Shown here: one piece after another, positions 1-9,053 of the stretch
Numbering within the stretch: the first letter of the stretch is position 1
How the letters are laid out: each line of letters begins with the position of its first letter
NCBI RefSeq assembly: GCF_025685565.1
Contig: NZ_JAGSYE010000003.1
Span: 620,001 to 684,000 of the forward strand
Length of the DNA: 64,000 nt
Reading direction: 5' to 3'
From: Granulicella aggregans
GTDB taxonomy: Bacteria > Acidobacteriota > Terriglobia > Terriglobales > Acidobacteriaceae
Notes under the pieces: model-generated
The model's input: the letters and a program-made list of their open reading frames with translations, nothing else
Database searches by the model: none
Told to the model about the DNA's origin: nothing
Translations under genes and position numbers: made by a program

Positions 1-693
1 GACCGCATCTACGACACCTTCATCGATGAAGACGAACTCCGCATCTGCGACGACACCATCGAGCAGATCACCAACTCGCTTGAGACGCGCCCCTACAGTT
101 CGCGCGAGTTCCTCCGCGAGATGGGCGCATGGCTCGAGAAGAAGGGGCACACTCTGGCCGCCGGCGGCGTCGACTCCATCGTTCACGCAGCCTACGAGAA
201 GAACGTGCCCATCTTCATCCCCGCGTTCTCGGACTGCTCGGCCGGCTTCGGCCTCGTCGCTCACCAGCACGCCCGCCAGGGCCAGCCGGTGGTCTCGATC
301 GACTCTGCCAAGGACTTCTACGAGCTGACCAAGCTGAAGATTGAGAATCCCTCCACCGGTCTGCTCATGGTCTGCGGCGGTGTTCCCAAGAACTTCGCCC
401 AGGACATCGTCGTCGCCGCCGAGATCCTCGGCTCCGACGCCCCGATGCACAAGTACGCGATCCAGATCACCGTCGCCGACTCCCGCGACGGCGCTCTGTC
501 GGGTTCCACCCTCAAGGAAGCCAGCAGCTGGGGCAAGGTCGACCTCACTTACGAGCAGATGGTCTACTCCGAGGCCACCCTCGCGCTTCCTCTGATCACC
601 GGCTACGCGTACCACAAACAGGCGCACGCAGCCCGCACCGGCAAGAACTGGGCCGCCATCCTGGACAAGGTCGCTGAACCCGTAACCGCGTAG
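1..693 (+). CDS. Deoxyhypusine synthase family protein (5' end cut by window edge)
   Basis: The frame is open from base 1 to the TAG at 691-693, giving the last 230 residues of the protein. The deoxyhypusine synthase family is NAD-dependent and transfers the aminobutyl group of spermidine through a lysine imine. The segment EASSWGKV near residue 178 of the visible part carries the expected catalytic lysine, and the NAD-fold stretches around AGGVDSIVHAA and CGGVPKNFAQD fit the family. Bacteria lack eIF5A, so the true product is probably a polyamine (homospermidine or a guanidino-polyamine) rather than modified eIF5A; that is inference. An ATG at 121 is internal, because homology-like sequence continues upstream of it. 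A strong terminator follows directly. Confidence 0.85.
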   Translation, partial: DRIYDTFIDEDELRICDDTIEQITNSLETRPYSSREFLREMGAWLEKKGHTLAAGGVDSIVHAAYEKNVPIFIPAFSDCSAGFGLVAHQHARQGQPVVSIDSAKDFYELTKLKIENPSTGLLMVCGGVPKNFAQDIVVAAEILGSDAPMHKYAIQITVADSRDGALSGSTLKEASSWGKVDLTYEQMVYSEATLALPLITGYAYHKQAHAARTGKNWAAILDKVAEPVTA

Positions 694-714
694 GCTATCG
701 CCGGACAGACAGGA

Positions 715-752
715 AAAATGGAGCCAGCTAGACAGCTGGCTCCATTTTTTTT
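715..752 (+). terminator. Rho-independent terminator after the DHS-family gene
   Basis: A 13-bp perfect stem (717-729 with 734-746), AGAC loop and run of eight T. It lies 21 bases after the stop codon and separates this gene from the phosphorelay cassette. Confidence 0.9.
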
Positions 753-850
753 GTTCGCGTGATGACTTTCTCTCACCAAATTTGTATAGTCAGGTTACTA
801 AAGCGTCTCCCGACGTTCTAAATTACCCGCTCGGGCAGTATTAATGAGGG

Positions 851-2635
851 ATGGTGATTTCGATACCGGCACCCACCGCAGTTGTACTTCTGATACTGCT
901 CCTGATCATCGGTATCCTTGTTGGCGTGATCGTCCAGACGCGACGCAAGTCGTCTGAACTGCGCGTCCAGCTTGATGCTGCGCGTCAGCGGCAACAGGAA
1001 GACGAGCGCGAACTGACCCAGCGTTCCGCGCTTGACACGCTCAAAGACGAGTTCGTCTCGACCGTCTCCCATGAACTGCGCACCCCACTGACCAGTATCC
1101 GGGGAGCTCTCGGACTGTTGTCGTCTGGTGTCTTTGGTAACCTGGACGTCAAATCGCAAAATCTTCTTCGCATCGCGCTCACCAACACCGATCGCCTGAT
1201 CCGGCTGATAAATGACCTGCTCGACCTTGAACGGATGGACTCCGGCGCAGCAGTCTTACAGATGCGCCGCTGTTCCCTGCCGGAGCTGGTCAACCAGGCG
1301 ATGGAGACGATGTCCGCGCTCGCCGACGCCGGTCAGGTCAAGCTGCTCGTGGCTCCCGGCGCGAAGGTCCTGATGCCGAACGTCTTCTTCGACGCGGACC
1401 CCGACCGCATCCTTCAGGTGCTGACCAACCTCTTCTCCAACGCGATCAAGTTCGCTCCCGCTTTCTCCAGTGTCACCCTGGAGGTAGAAACTCCTCCTGA
1501 TGAACTGGTCTTCCGCGTGGTCGACCAGGGCCGGGGCATCCCCGAGGACCAACTCGAATCCATCTTCGAACGCTTCAAGCAGGTCGACCATCCCGACGCC
1601 CGCGCGATCGGTGGCACCGGACTCGGCCTCGCCATCTGCCGCAGCATCATTCAACAACACGGGGGAAGCATCTGGGCACAACGGAATGTCGTGAAGGGCG
1701 CGTCCATCTGCATCCGCCTCCCACGCCACCAGAGGACCTACGATGCATCGCTCGTCGGCGGCTACACGCCGGCGGCGAAAGAGGCCTCGGCAGTCCCGGT
1801 CACCCCACGTCCGGAGTCCACGCTCGACACACCCATCCTGATCTGCGACGACAACAAAGCCAAGCGCACGAAGATCGTCACCCAACTCCGCGCACGCGGC
1901 CACTGCGTGCTGGAGGCAGGGTCGTCCGAGGAAGCCATCGAGATCGCCAAGAACCGGCCCGCGCAAAGTCCTGTCCGGGCCATCCTGCTCGATCTGCAGA
2001 TGTCCGACATGAAGCGCTGGGAGATCCTGAAGCTGCTGACGAGGAATGGAACGACCGCCAACATCCCGGTCGTCTGCCTCAGCATGGGAGTTGAAACGGA
2101 TGATGCCACCCCATCGCGGCCTGGCCCCTCGGCTTCTCCGCTATCGGAAGACTATCTCTTCGCCGAACTCAGCAACGCGTTACTCTCAGATCGCGGCCCA
2201 GGCCGTGTCCTCCTCGTCGAAGACGACTTGGATCTGGCAAACGTAGTCCTGGGCGGCTTCGCAAAGACGAACGTGCTGGTCGAACACGCTGCGACGCTCT
2301 ACCGCGCCAAGGTGCTGTGCCGCGAACGCAGGCCCGACCTCCTGATCCTCGACCTGACCTTGCCCGACGGCGACGGCTTTTCGCTGGTGGAATGGCTTCG
2401 CAGCCTTCCCGAACTCGCCTCACTCCCTTTGATCGTCTACTCGGGCCGCGAGCTTGAGGAGGGCGATCAGTCCAAGCTCCGCCTGGGACCGACGAAGTTC
2501 CTCACCAAGGCAAGAGTACAGTCGCGAGATCTCGAGCAGCTCGTTCTCACCATGGTCCCGCAGGGTCGTGGCACGAACAAATCCGATCCGGATCGCGAAG
2601 GCCAGCAACGATCCGCGGGACTTCCTATCACTTGA
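851..2635 (+). CDS. Hybrid sensor histidine kinase with two receiver domains
   Basis: A 594-residue membrane-anchored kinase. There is one hydrophobic segment at about residues 9-29 and a short coiled linker. The HisKA motif SHELRTP follows, with the phospho-accepting His at 74. The ATPase domain (about 115-292) has the N box NLFSNAIK and G boxes DQGRGIP and GGTGLGL. Receiver 1 (about 328-445) has the acidic pair, D381 and a Ser, but the usual FKP lysine is not visible. Receiver 2 (about 452-570) has EDD, D501 and K553 and looks complete. No periplasmic sensor domain is present, so the signal is probably membrane or cytosolic. The stretch GAGGG abuts the ATG at 851, so GTG 854 is a possible start. 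It forms a cassette with the next two genes. Confidence 0.9.
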   Translation: MVISIPAPTAVVLLILLLIIGILVGVIVQTRRKSSELRVQLDAARQRQQEDERELTQRSALDTLKDEFVSTVSHELRTPLTSIRGALGLLSSGVFGNLDVKSQNLLRIALTNTDRLIRLINDLLDLERMDSGAAVLQMRRCSLPELVNQAMETMSALADAGQVKLLVAPGAKVLMPNVFFDADPDRILQVLTNLFSNAIKFAPAFSSVTLEVETPPDELVFRVVDQGRGIPEDQLESIFERFKQVDHPDARAIGGTGLGLAICRSIIQQHGGSIWAQRNVVKGASICIRLPRHQRTYDASLVGGYTPAAKEASAVPVTPRPESTLDTPILICDDNKAKRTKIVTQLRARGHCVLEAGSSEEAIEIAKNRPAQSPVRAILLDLQMSDMKRWEILKLLTRNGTTANIPVVCLSMGVETDDATPSRPGPSASPLSEDYLFAELSNALLSDRGPGRVLLVEDDLDLANVVLGGFAKTNVLVEHAATLYRAKVLCRERRPDLLILDLTLPDGDGFSLVEWLRSLPELASLPLIVYSGRELEEGDQSKLRLGPTKFLTKARVQSRDLEQLVLTMVPQGRGTNKSDPDREGQQRSAGLPIT

Positions 2636-2730
2636 ACCCGCACGCTAAGCTCACAAACCGTCATCCGGAGATGGATCGCAACCACGCCGGAGGCGAAACC
2701 CGGTAACGTCGGCGAGCCGACTGACATGAG

Positions 2731-3117
2731 ATGCTAGTGACTGTGCGACACATTCTGATCATTGACGATGAAGACGATATACGCGAAGTAGCTTCTCTCT
2801 CGCTGGAGGCAGTCGCCGGGTGGAAGGTCTCGACAGCGAACTCAGCCTCACAGGGTATCGCCGTAGCTCCGGGGCTTCAACCGGACGCCATCCTGATGGA
2901 TGTGATGATGCCCGGCATGGACGGCCCTACCGCCTTTCGCGCCATGCAGGCGGTTGCCAGCATAGCCCACATTCCCGTCATTCTCCTGACCGCAAAGGTT
3001 CAGGCCCAGGATCAGAGGCGCTTCGCCGATCTCGGTGTCGCCGCCGTCTTATTCAAGCCCTTCGACCCGCTTCAGCTCGCCACGCAAATATCCAAAGCTC
3101 TCGGATGGCCCGACTAG
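2731..3117 (+). CDS. Single-domain response regulator (CheY-like)
   Basis: A 128-residue stand-alone receiver with no output domain. Acidic pocket IDDEDD (residues 11-16), phospho-acceptor D57 in LMDVMMPGMDG, the Thr of LLTAK and the Lys of LFKPF are all present, so it should be phosphorylatable. It lies 95 bases after the hybrid kinase and 36 bases before the Hpt gene, which suggests it is an intermediate or terminal acceptor in one phosphorelay. Confidence 0.9.
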   Translation: MLVTVRHILIIDDEDDIREVASLSLEAVAGWKVSTANSASQGIAVAPGLQPDAILMDVMMPGMDGPTAFRAMQAVASIAHIPVILLTAKVQAQDQRRFADLGVAAVLFKPFDPLQLATQISKALGWPD

Positions 3118-3153
3118 GACATTCAGGCATACTGGAGAGCATGAGACGGACAG

Positions 3154-3495
3154 ATGGCGGATAGTGGGGCGTCAAGTCAACTTCCTGAGAAGACGCGGGC
3201 CCTGCTGCAGAGTCTCTGGGAGCGCAACCTCCCCATCATCCATGCGCGTCTGAACCTGCTGGACGAAGCAGCCAATGCTGAGCCGCTTCCCGATAAGCTC
3301 CGCATCGACGCCATGAATGTGGCCCACAAGCTTGCCGGCTCGCTGGGCATGTTTGGCTTTGCCGACGGCACGCGCCTGGCTCGCCAGCTTGAACTCGCTC
3401 TCGATGTCCCTGCACCGGACTCAGCCTACGTCGCTCTGCTCAGCCGCCAGCTCCGGGAAGAACTCTTCCCCTCGTCCTCACCCACAGCTCCCTGA
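3154..3495 (+). CDS. Hpt (histidine phosphotransfer) domain protein
   Basis: A 113-residue, mostly helical protein. The motif AHKLAGSLGMFGF at residues 57-69 is the classic Hpt signature and H58 is the predicted phospho-accepting histidine. In such cassettes the Hpt protein shuttles phosphate between receivers of a hybrid kinase and a separate regulator. The next gene (pgm) is about 100 bases away and probably unrelated. The start is an ATG with no strong ribosome site; the family assignment rests on the motif and gene context. Confidence 0.85.
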   Translation: MADSGASSQLPEKTRALLQSLWERNLPIIHARLNLLDEAANAEPLPDKLRIDAMNVAHKLAGSLGMFGFADGTRLARQLELALDVPAPDSAYVALLSRQLREELFPSSSPTAP

Positions 3496-3597
3496 AGATC
3501 GGCATCAAACGAATCTCCGCCACCTTTGGCCTCCCTGACTCCAGGGCGGTATAGTTCAAGTGCATCGTCGTACACCCCATAAGGATCGAGACTTATC

Positions 3598-5274
3598 ATG
3601 CCGACATCGAACGAATCCGCCCAGCCGGGCCAGCTTCCTCTCGCCTCCCAGCTCGTCAACGTTCCCCGGCTGGTGACCGCGTTCTATGCGCTGCATCCGG
3701 ATGCCTCGAACCCCGCCGAGCGCGTCAGCTTCGGCACCTCCGGCCATCGCGGAAGCTCCTTCAAGACGGCGTTCAACGAAGATCACATCGCGGCGATCAC
3801 GCAGGCGATCTGCGACTATCGCAACGGCGGAATCAAAGAGACGGGGGAGACTGAACAATCGGTCACCGGCCCGCTCTTCCTCGCGCAGGACACCCACGCG
3901 CTCTCCGAGCCAGCCTTCGCCGCTGCGCTTGAGGTACTCGCAGGCAACGGCATCGAGACCATGGTGGACGACCAGCTCGCCTACACGCCCACGCCCGCTC
4001 TCTCGCACGCCATTCTGACCTACAACCGCGGCCGCCGGTTCAATCTGGCGGACGGCGTCGTCATTACGCCGTCGCACAATCCTCCAGAGGATGGTGGCTT
4101 CAAGTACAACCCGCCCAGCGGCGGCCCCGCCGACACCAACGCGACCAAATGGATCGAGAACCGCGCTAACGACTTGATCGCGGGCGGATTGAAAGACGTG
4201 AAGCGCATCCCCTACGCGCAGGCGCTCAAGGCGTCGACGACCAAGCGCCACGACTACATCACGGCCTACGTGAACGACCTCGCCAGCGTCATCGACTTCG
4301 ATGTCCTTGCTGGTACTACGCTCAAGCTGGCCGTCGATCCCCTCGGCGGCGCGGGCGTCTTCTACTGGCCGCGCATCGCGGAGAAGTACAACCTGCCCTT
4401 TGAGGTGTTGAACAAGACGGTCGACCCGACCTTCCGCTTCATGACGCTCGACTGGGACAGCCGCATCCGCATGGACTGCTCCAGCCCCTACGCGATGGCC
4501 TCGATGATCGCCAACAAAGACAAGTTCGACGTAGCCTGGGCCTGCGACACCGACCACGACCGCCACGGCATCGTCACGAAGTCGACCGGCCTGCTGAACC
4601 CGAACCACTACCTCGCCGTCTGCATTCAGTACCTCTTCACCAACCGTCCCGGCTGGGGTGCGGAGACGGCCATCGGCAAGACTCTCGTCTCATCGAGCAT
4701 CATCGATCGCGTTGCCAAGGGCATCGACCGCAAGATCCTCGAAGTCCCGGTCGGCTTCAAATGGTTCGTCGACGGTCTCATCGACGGGTCTCTGGGCTTC
4801 GTCGGCGAAGAGTCCGCCGGCGCGACCTTCCTGCGCAAGAACGGCGAAGTCTGGACGACGGACAAGGACGGCCTCATCCCCGGCCTGCTCGCCGCCGAGA
4901 TGACCGCGAAGCTCGGCAAAGATCCCGGCCAGCTCTACGCGGAGCTCACCGCCAAGTACGGCGCTCCCGTCTACCAGCGCATCGACGCCGCCGCGACCAA
5001 GGAGCAGAAGGCGAAGCTTTCGAAGCTCTCGCCGGCGCAGGTCACCGCGAAGGAGCTAGCTGGCGAGCCGATCACCGCGATCCTCACTGAAGCTCCGGGT
5101 AATCACGCAGCCATCGGCGGCCTCAAGGTCACCACGGAGAACGGCTGGTTCGCCGCTCGTCCCTCAGGCACTGAGGATGTCTACAAGATCTACGCCGAGA
5201 GCTTCCACGGCGAGGACCACCTGAAGCGGATTCAGACTGAGGCGCAGGCGCTGGTGACCGCCGCCATCGCATAG
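3598..5274 (+). CDS. pgm: Phosphoglucomutase (alpha-D-glucose phosphate specific)
   Basis: A 558-residue enzyme of the alpha-D-phosphohexomutase superfamily that interconverts glucose 1-phosphate and glucose 6-phosphate in the cytosol, linking glycolysis to glycogen, trehalose and cell-surface sugar synthesis. The early motif FGTSGHRG, the phosphoserine loop TPSHNPPEDGG (about 157-167), the metal loop CDTDHDRHG (about 318-326), the sugar-binding GEESAGATFL and the C-terminal phosphate loop ARPSGTEDVYK are all present. Length fits the bacterial Pgm subfamily (about 545-560). It is transcribed alone as far as can be seen. Confidence 0.96.
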   Translation: MPTSNESAQPGQLPLASQLVNVPRLVTAFYALHPDASNPAERVSFGTSGHRGSSFKTAFNEDHIAAITQAICDYRNGGIKETGETEQSVTGPLFLAQDTHALSEPAFAAALEVLAGNGIETMVDDQLAYTPTPALSHAILTYNRGRRFNLADGVVITPSHNPPEDGGFKYNPPSGGPADTNATKWIENRANDLIAGGLKDVKRIPYAQALKASTTKRHDYITAYVNDLASVIDFDVLAGTTLKLAVDPLGGAGVFYWPRIAEKYNLPFEVLNKTVDPTFRFMTLDWDSRIRMDCSSPYAMASMIANKDKFDVAWACDTDHDRHGIVTKSTGLLNPNHYLAVCIQYLFTNRPGWGAETAIGKTLVSSSIIDRVAKGIDRKILEVPVGFKWFVDGLIDGSLGFVGEESAGATFLRKNGEVWTTDKDGLIPGLLAAEMTAKLGKDPGQLYAELTAKYGAPVYQRIDAAATKEQKAKLSKLSPAQVTAKELAGEPITAILTEAPGNHAAIGGLKVTTENGWFAARPSGTEDVYKIYAESFHGEDHLKRIQTEAQALVTAAIA

Positions 5275-5714
5275 CCTATCGACAATCCCTTTGTCGTCCT
5301 TCGCGAAGCGGAGGATCTGCTTTCAGCTCGCAGCTCCAAGAAAATCACGCTTGGAACCATCACCGTGACTGACACTGAGAACCATCATCCTGCGAGGAGC
5401 CGGCATTGTTTGTCGGACGGATTCAAAGAACCGCGAGGGGTGATGGGAGTGCCGGTGCTATTCGCAACTCTCCTCCGGTGCGGTTCAGACTTTTGGCAGA
5501 AAGGTTCAAGCAGTATAGGTACCGGAATCGGCATCGGGGTCCTTCGACTGCGCGCCTCGCGAAAGACTGCGAAGCGCTTCGCTCAGGATGACGGTTTTGA
5601 GTGGCGTGCGGAACGAAAACGATTCGTGCTTCGAACGAACGTCCCACTCGTTACGGTATAGCTGCGATGAGCGCCACCCGGCAAACGCTGACGCCCCGAA
5701 GAAGTCACAGAACG
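5275..5714. other. Intergenic region between pgm and a convergent unknown gene
   Basis: About 440 bases. It contains a repeat-like segment at 5531-5594. Short open frames here (for example 5365-5661) run through that repeat, match no family I recognise and have no good ribosome site, so I call no gene. Confidence 0.6.
5531..5594 (-). repeat. Dispersed hairpin element, CCTGAGCGAAG-type flanks
   Basis: Read on the minus strand: CGTCATCCTGAGCGAAGC, an imperfect hairpin (CTTCGC with GCGAGG, one G-T pair), then GCGCAGTCGAAGGACCCC. The arrangement (CGTCAT - gene-like constant arm - hairpin - GCGCAGT - ACCCC) is the same as in the main element family of this window, with different constant bases. 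Confidence 0.6.
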
Positions 5715-6560
5715 CTAGGGCCGCAACTCGACTAGCGAATAACCTTTTGGAAGCACGGCATTTTGCGGCATGATTACATCGTTGATAACAGGAATGCGAA
5801 GCTCGGCGGCCCGCTGGTCATCAGCTTCACTGAATCGAAGTACGACTGTAAAACTGAGCACACCAGCGATATCAGTCACCTTTTGCCCGCGATCATCCAC
5901 CAACGACATGTCTGGGACGTCGAAGTTGTCGCCGTAGTCATGACCCCGAAGCTCAATACGCTGCTTGATCGCGGTATCCGTGCCGTACTGTAGCGTAGGA
6001 GTTTCGTGACCTCTCACGTAGCTTGCCCCGAAAGCAATAAAGCGCGAGTTCTGGCGAAGGTTGCCATTAATCGATAGCAATCCAACGTCTTCCGAAACGT
6101 CATTTGATGAAGCTGTGCCATTGGTGGTGTAAAGGTGATCCCCGTTTGTCAGGCTGAAGTATTCATGTACCCACATTGCGGAACAACAGGGCCAGCTAGT
6201 GGCTCGGTAGAGACCCATTGACGCAAGCGCTAAGCCCTCATTGCCTGCAGAAGTAAGTGACCATAGCGGCTCACCAAGCTTGCGCCCACGCATACGCCAG
6301 GCGCGAACTTTTAGCGATCCGCGAACACCCTCGGCCTCGAAGTTAATCTCGTTACGTTGCCTGATCTGTAGAAGCAGATCATCATAGCTCTGCGTGATCG
6401 GGTTAAATAGGTGCACATATTCGAAACTGCTGTTCGAAGTGATATGGACGATGCCGCCGTCGCGATGCTCAACAGTAGCCTGCGAAGGAGCAGTAGCAAT
6501 AGGCTGTTGCGCTAGCACGGTACTCCCGACCAAAAATACGAATGTAAGAATGAGCCTCAT
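5715..6560 (-). CDS. Secreted protein of unknown function
   Basis: 281 residues. A clear Sec signal peptide (about residues 1-18, ending VLAQQ) precedes a soluble, beta-rich sequence with no motif I recognise. Two adjacent cysteines (WPCCS, about residue 128) could form or bind something, but nothing supports a specific role. The C-terminal half around DMSLVDDRGQKVTDIAG looks like an immunoglobulin-like or jelly-roll domain; this is only an impression. It is divergent from cdsA, sharing a gap of about 125 bases. Codon use resembles the neighbours but GC is slightly lower. Confidence 0.7.
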   Translation of the reverse strand: MRLILTFVFLVGSTVLAQQPIATAPSQATVEHRDGGIVHITSNSSFEYVHLFNPITQSYDDLLLQIRQRNEINFEAEGVRGSLKVRAWRMRGRKLGEPLWSLTSAGNEGLALASMGLYRATSWPCCSAMWVHEYFSLTNGDHLYTTNGTASSNDVSEDVGLLSINGNLRQNSRFIAFGASYVRGHETPTLQYGTDTAIKQRIELRGHDYGDNFDVPDMSLVDDRGQKVTDIAGVLSFTVVLRFSEADDQRAAELRIPVINDVIMPQNAVLPKGYSLVELRP

Positions 6561-6687
6561 CAGGTTCGCATTCTACGCAACTTCGGCAGCTAGGAGGTAG
6601 TAACCCAGATAAAACGCGCTTATCGCCACCTGTAGATTCGAGCCAGCTCCAGCAATCGCCCCTTCTGCTTTATCCTGAACCAGCACA

Positions 6688-7530
6688 ATGAAACGAATCC
6701 TGACCGCCGTAGTCCTTATCGCCGTTGTCTTCGCCATCATCTTCTTTGGCCAGCTTTGGTTGATCACCCTCTTCGCCGCGCTCGTGGCTGAACTCGCCGC
6801 CTTCGAGTACCTCCAGCTTGCGAAACACTCCGGAGCGAAGATCCCGCTGTGGTGGATGACCGGGGCGACGGCGATGGTCTTCGTCGCCGGGTATGCGTGG
6901 CCCACCGACGCGCAACTCCCGCTCCTAAGCGCTCTCGCCCTGATCCTCTTTGCCGTGGTCGGCTTCCGGGCGCGGCTGGAGCGCGTTCTGTCTGACGCCG
7001 CCATCGGCCTATTCGGTCTCATCTACATCGCCTACTCGCTCGCGCTGATTCCGCCCATCTGGAACCGCGACGACGGCAAGCCGCTGCTGCTCTTCCTGAT
7101 GATCTGCGTCTGGGCCGGTGACATTGCGGCGCTCTACATCGGCAAGAACTTCGGCAAGCGCAAGCTCGCTCCCCGGCTGAGCCCAGGCAAGACCTGGGAA
7201 GGTTCGATCGCTAGCCTCGCCGGTTCGATGATCGTTGCCGGCCTGCTCTTTTGGCTCGGCAGCGCGCTCTCCGACCGCGGCAATATGGTGCTCCACATCC
7301 AGGAGCCGTTCTGGCAGTTGATGCTGCTGGCCATTGTGATCAACGCCGCCGCCCAGCTTGGCGATCTGCTCGAATCCGCCATCAAGCGTGGAGCCGGGGT
7401 GAAAGATTCCGGGACGATGCTTCCCGGGCACGGCGGCATCCTCGACCGTATCGATGCGCTGCTGCTGGCCGCGCCCGTTCTCTGGTACGCGCTCCTTATC
7501 AAGGACTGGCTACATCTTGGGCGCTTCTAG
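6688..7530 (+). CDS. cdsA: Phosphatidate cytidylyltransferase (CDP-diacylglycerol synthase)
   Basis: A 280-residue integral membrane enzyme that makes CDP-diacylglycerol from CTP and phosphatidate, the precursor of all phospholipids. About eight hydrophobic segments are visible. The family signature is at the C-terminus: SAIKRGAGVKDSGTMLPGHG followed by GILDRID, with the conserved KD and DR acidic residues that bind the metals. It heads the typical cdsA-dxr-rseP cluster; uppS, often upstream, is not here, and the upstream gene points away. Confidence 0.96.
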   Translation: MKRILTAVVLIAVVFAIIFFGQLWLITLFAALVAELAAFEYLQLAKHSGAKIPLWWMTGATAMVFVAGYAWPTDAQLPLLSALALILFAVVGFRARLERVLSDAAIGLFGLIYIAYSLALIPPIWNRDDGKPLLLFLMICVWAGDIAALYIGKNFGKRKLAPRLSPGKTWEGSIASLAGSMIVAGLLFWLGSALSDRGNMVLHIQEPFWQLMLLAIVINAAAQLGDLLESAIKRGAGVKDSGTMLPGHGGILDRIDALLLAAPVLWYALLIKDWLHLGRF

Positions 7531-7570
7531 TGTGCACGACCTGATGATTTGCGGAGATCGCACGACGCTT

Positions 7571-7676
7571 CATTCTGAACGAAGTGAAGAATCCCCGCAT
7601 TCCTGTACGGGCCACTCAAGTTTCCGCGGCACTGCGGGCGAAATGCGGGGATTCTTCGGCTTCGCCTTCAGAATGA
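7571..7676. repeat. Inverted pair of short repeat elements between cdsA and dxr
   Basis: Left arm 7571-7600 begins CATTCTGAACGAAGTGAAG and ends ATCCCCGCAT. The right arm (about 7642-7674) is its imperfect inverse. The two arms flank about 40 bases. It looks like a relative of the hairpin elements elsewhere in the window, in a short form lacking the inner stem. It lies in the 244-base gap inside an otherwise compact cluster. Confidence 0.7.
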
Positions 7677-7813
7677 CGGCACTGGACTATGTCGGGATAA
7701 TATGACGGGCGAATCTGAGGCGAGCCTCTGGCTCTGGACCCCGGTTTTGATCCGATGCCACAAAAGAGTGAGATTTGAGCACTGATTTGCGCGAATCTGA
7801 GAAGATAGAGACT

Positions 7814-8995
7814 GTGAAGAAGAAGAAACTAGCCATTTTGGGGTCGACGGGTTCCATTGGGACCAGCACCCTATCCATCGTCGAAAGCTTCCCAAATCGC
7901 TACGAGGTGGAGGCTCTGGTCGCGGGTAGAAACCACGCGGCGATCCTGTCACAGTGTCTTCGCTGGCGTCCGAAGGTCGTCGCCGTGGCGACCGAAGAGT
8001 TGGCCGCAGAACTCTCCATCCAGCTTCGCGCCGCAGGCCTCGCCGAGACGCAGGTTCTCTGGGGAACGTCCGGCGCCACCTTCGCCGCCACGCTTCCCGA
8101 TGTGGATTTCGTCGTCTCGGCGATCGTCGGTGTCGCTGGACTGGAGGCTACCTACGCGGCGGTCTGCGCCGGAAAGACCATCGGCCTGGCGAACAAAGAG
8201 TGCCTCGTCGCCGCCGGCGAACTCATCATCGCCGCCGCCCGCACCCACGGTGCCGCACTCATTCCCATCGACTCTGAACACAACGCCGTGCATCAGTGCA
8301 TGCGCGGAGGCACGCACGCTGAAGTCCGGCAGATCTGGCTCACAGCCTCCGGCGGCCCGTTCCGCAGCACGCCCGCCGTCGACTTCGAGACGATTACACC
8401 CGCGCAGGCGCTCAAGCACCCGACGTGGGTGATGGGCCAGCGCATCACCATCGACTCCGCTACGATGATGAATAAGGGCTTCGAGGTCATCGAGGCCTGC
8501 CGCCTCTTCCAGCTTCCGCCGGAAAAAGTCCGCGTCACCGTTCATCCGCAGTCCACCATCCACTCGCTCGTGGAGTTCGTCGACGGCAGCATCCTCGCGC
8601 AGCTCTCCGTGACCGACATGCGCCTCCCCATCCTTTACGCCCTGGCGTATCCGGAGCGCGTGCCCTCCGACCTCACCTTCGACCTCGCCAGCCTGAGCTA
8701 TCTCAACTTTTCGCCCCCGGATCTTGACCGCTTCCCCTGCCTGCGCCTAGCCTACGAGGCCGCTGCGGTTGGTGGATCCTCCTGCGTCGCCCTCAACGCT
8801 GCTGACGAAGTTGCAGTCGCCGCCTTCCTTAAGGGGGAGATCCCCTTCATGGGCATCCCGCGTACAATCGAGAAGGTGCTTACGGAGACTCCAGCAACCC
8901 ATCCCGCGTCGATTGCCGAGGTGCTCGCGGTCGACGAATGGGCCCGGATATACGCCACGGGAGTCGTCCAAAGCTACAGGGCTGTTCGCGTTTGA
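7814..8995 (+). CDS. dxr: 1-deoxy-D-xylulose 5-phosphate reductoisomerase
   Basis: Second enzyme of the MEP isoprenoid pathway: converts DXP to MEP with NADPH. The N-terminus KKKLAILGSTGSIGTSTL is the NADPH-binding loop. GLANKECLVAAGE, the metal site PIDSEHNAVHQC, the segment ASGGPFR and NKGFEVIEACRLF are all present. I place the start at GTG 7814, preceded by GATAGAG. A TTG at 7775 would add 13 residues unlike the family, and family members normally start just before KKLAILG. This gives 393 residues, the usual size. It is followed after 58 bases by rseP. Confidence 0.95.
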   Translation: MKKKKLAILGSTGSIGTSTLSIVESFPNRYEVEALVAGRNHAAILSQCLRWRPKVVAVATEELAAELSIQLRAAGLAETQVLWGTSGATFAATLPDVDFVVSAIVGVAGLEATYAAVCAGKTIGLANKECLVAAGELIIAAARTHGAALIPIDSEHNAVHQCMRGGTHAEVRQIWLTASGGPFRSTPAVDFETITPAQALKHPTWVMGQRITIDSATMMNKGFEVIEACRLFQLPPEKVRVTVHPQSTIHSLVEFVDGSILAQLSVTDMRLPILYALAYPERVPSDLTFDLASLSYLNFSPPDLDRFPCLRLAYEAAAVGGSSCVALNAADEVAVAAFLKGEIPFMGIPRTIEKVLTETPATHPASIAEVLAVDEWARIYATGVVQSYRAVRV

Positions 8996-9053
8996 GTCGC
9001 ATCACGGATAGCTGGCAAGGGCTTCCCTTCTGGAAGCCAGAGGTTGAGATTTT

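Noticed and set aside
5365..5661. 98-residue frame after pgm
   Set aside because: It runs through an intergenic repeat and has no ribosome site or family features.
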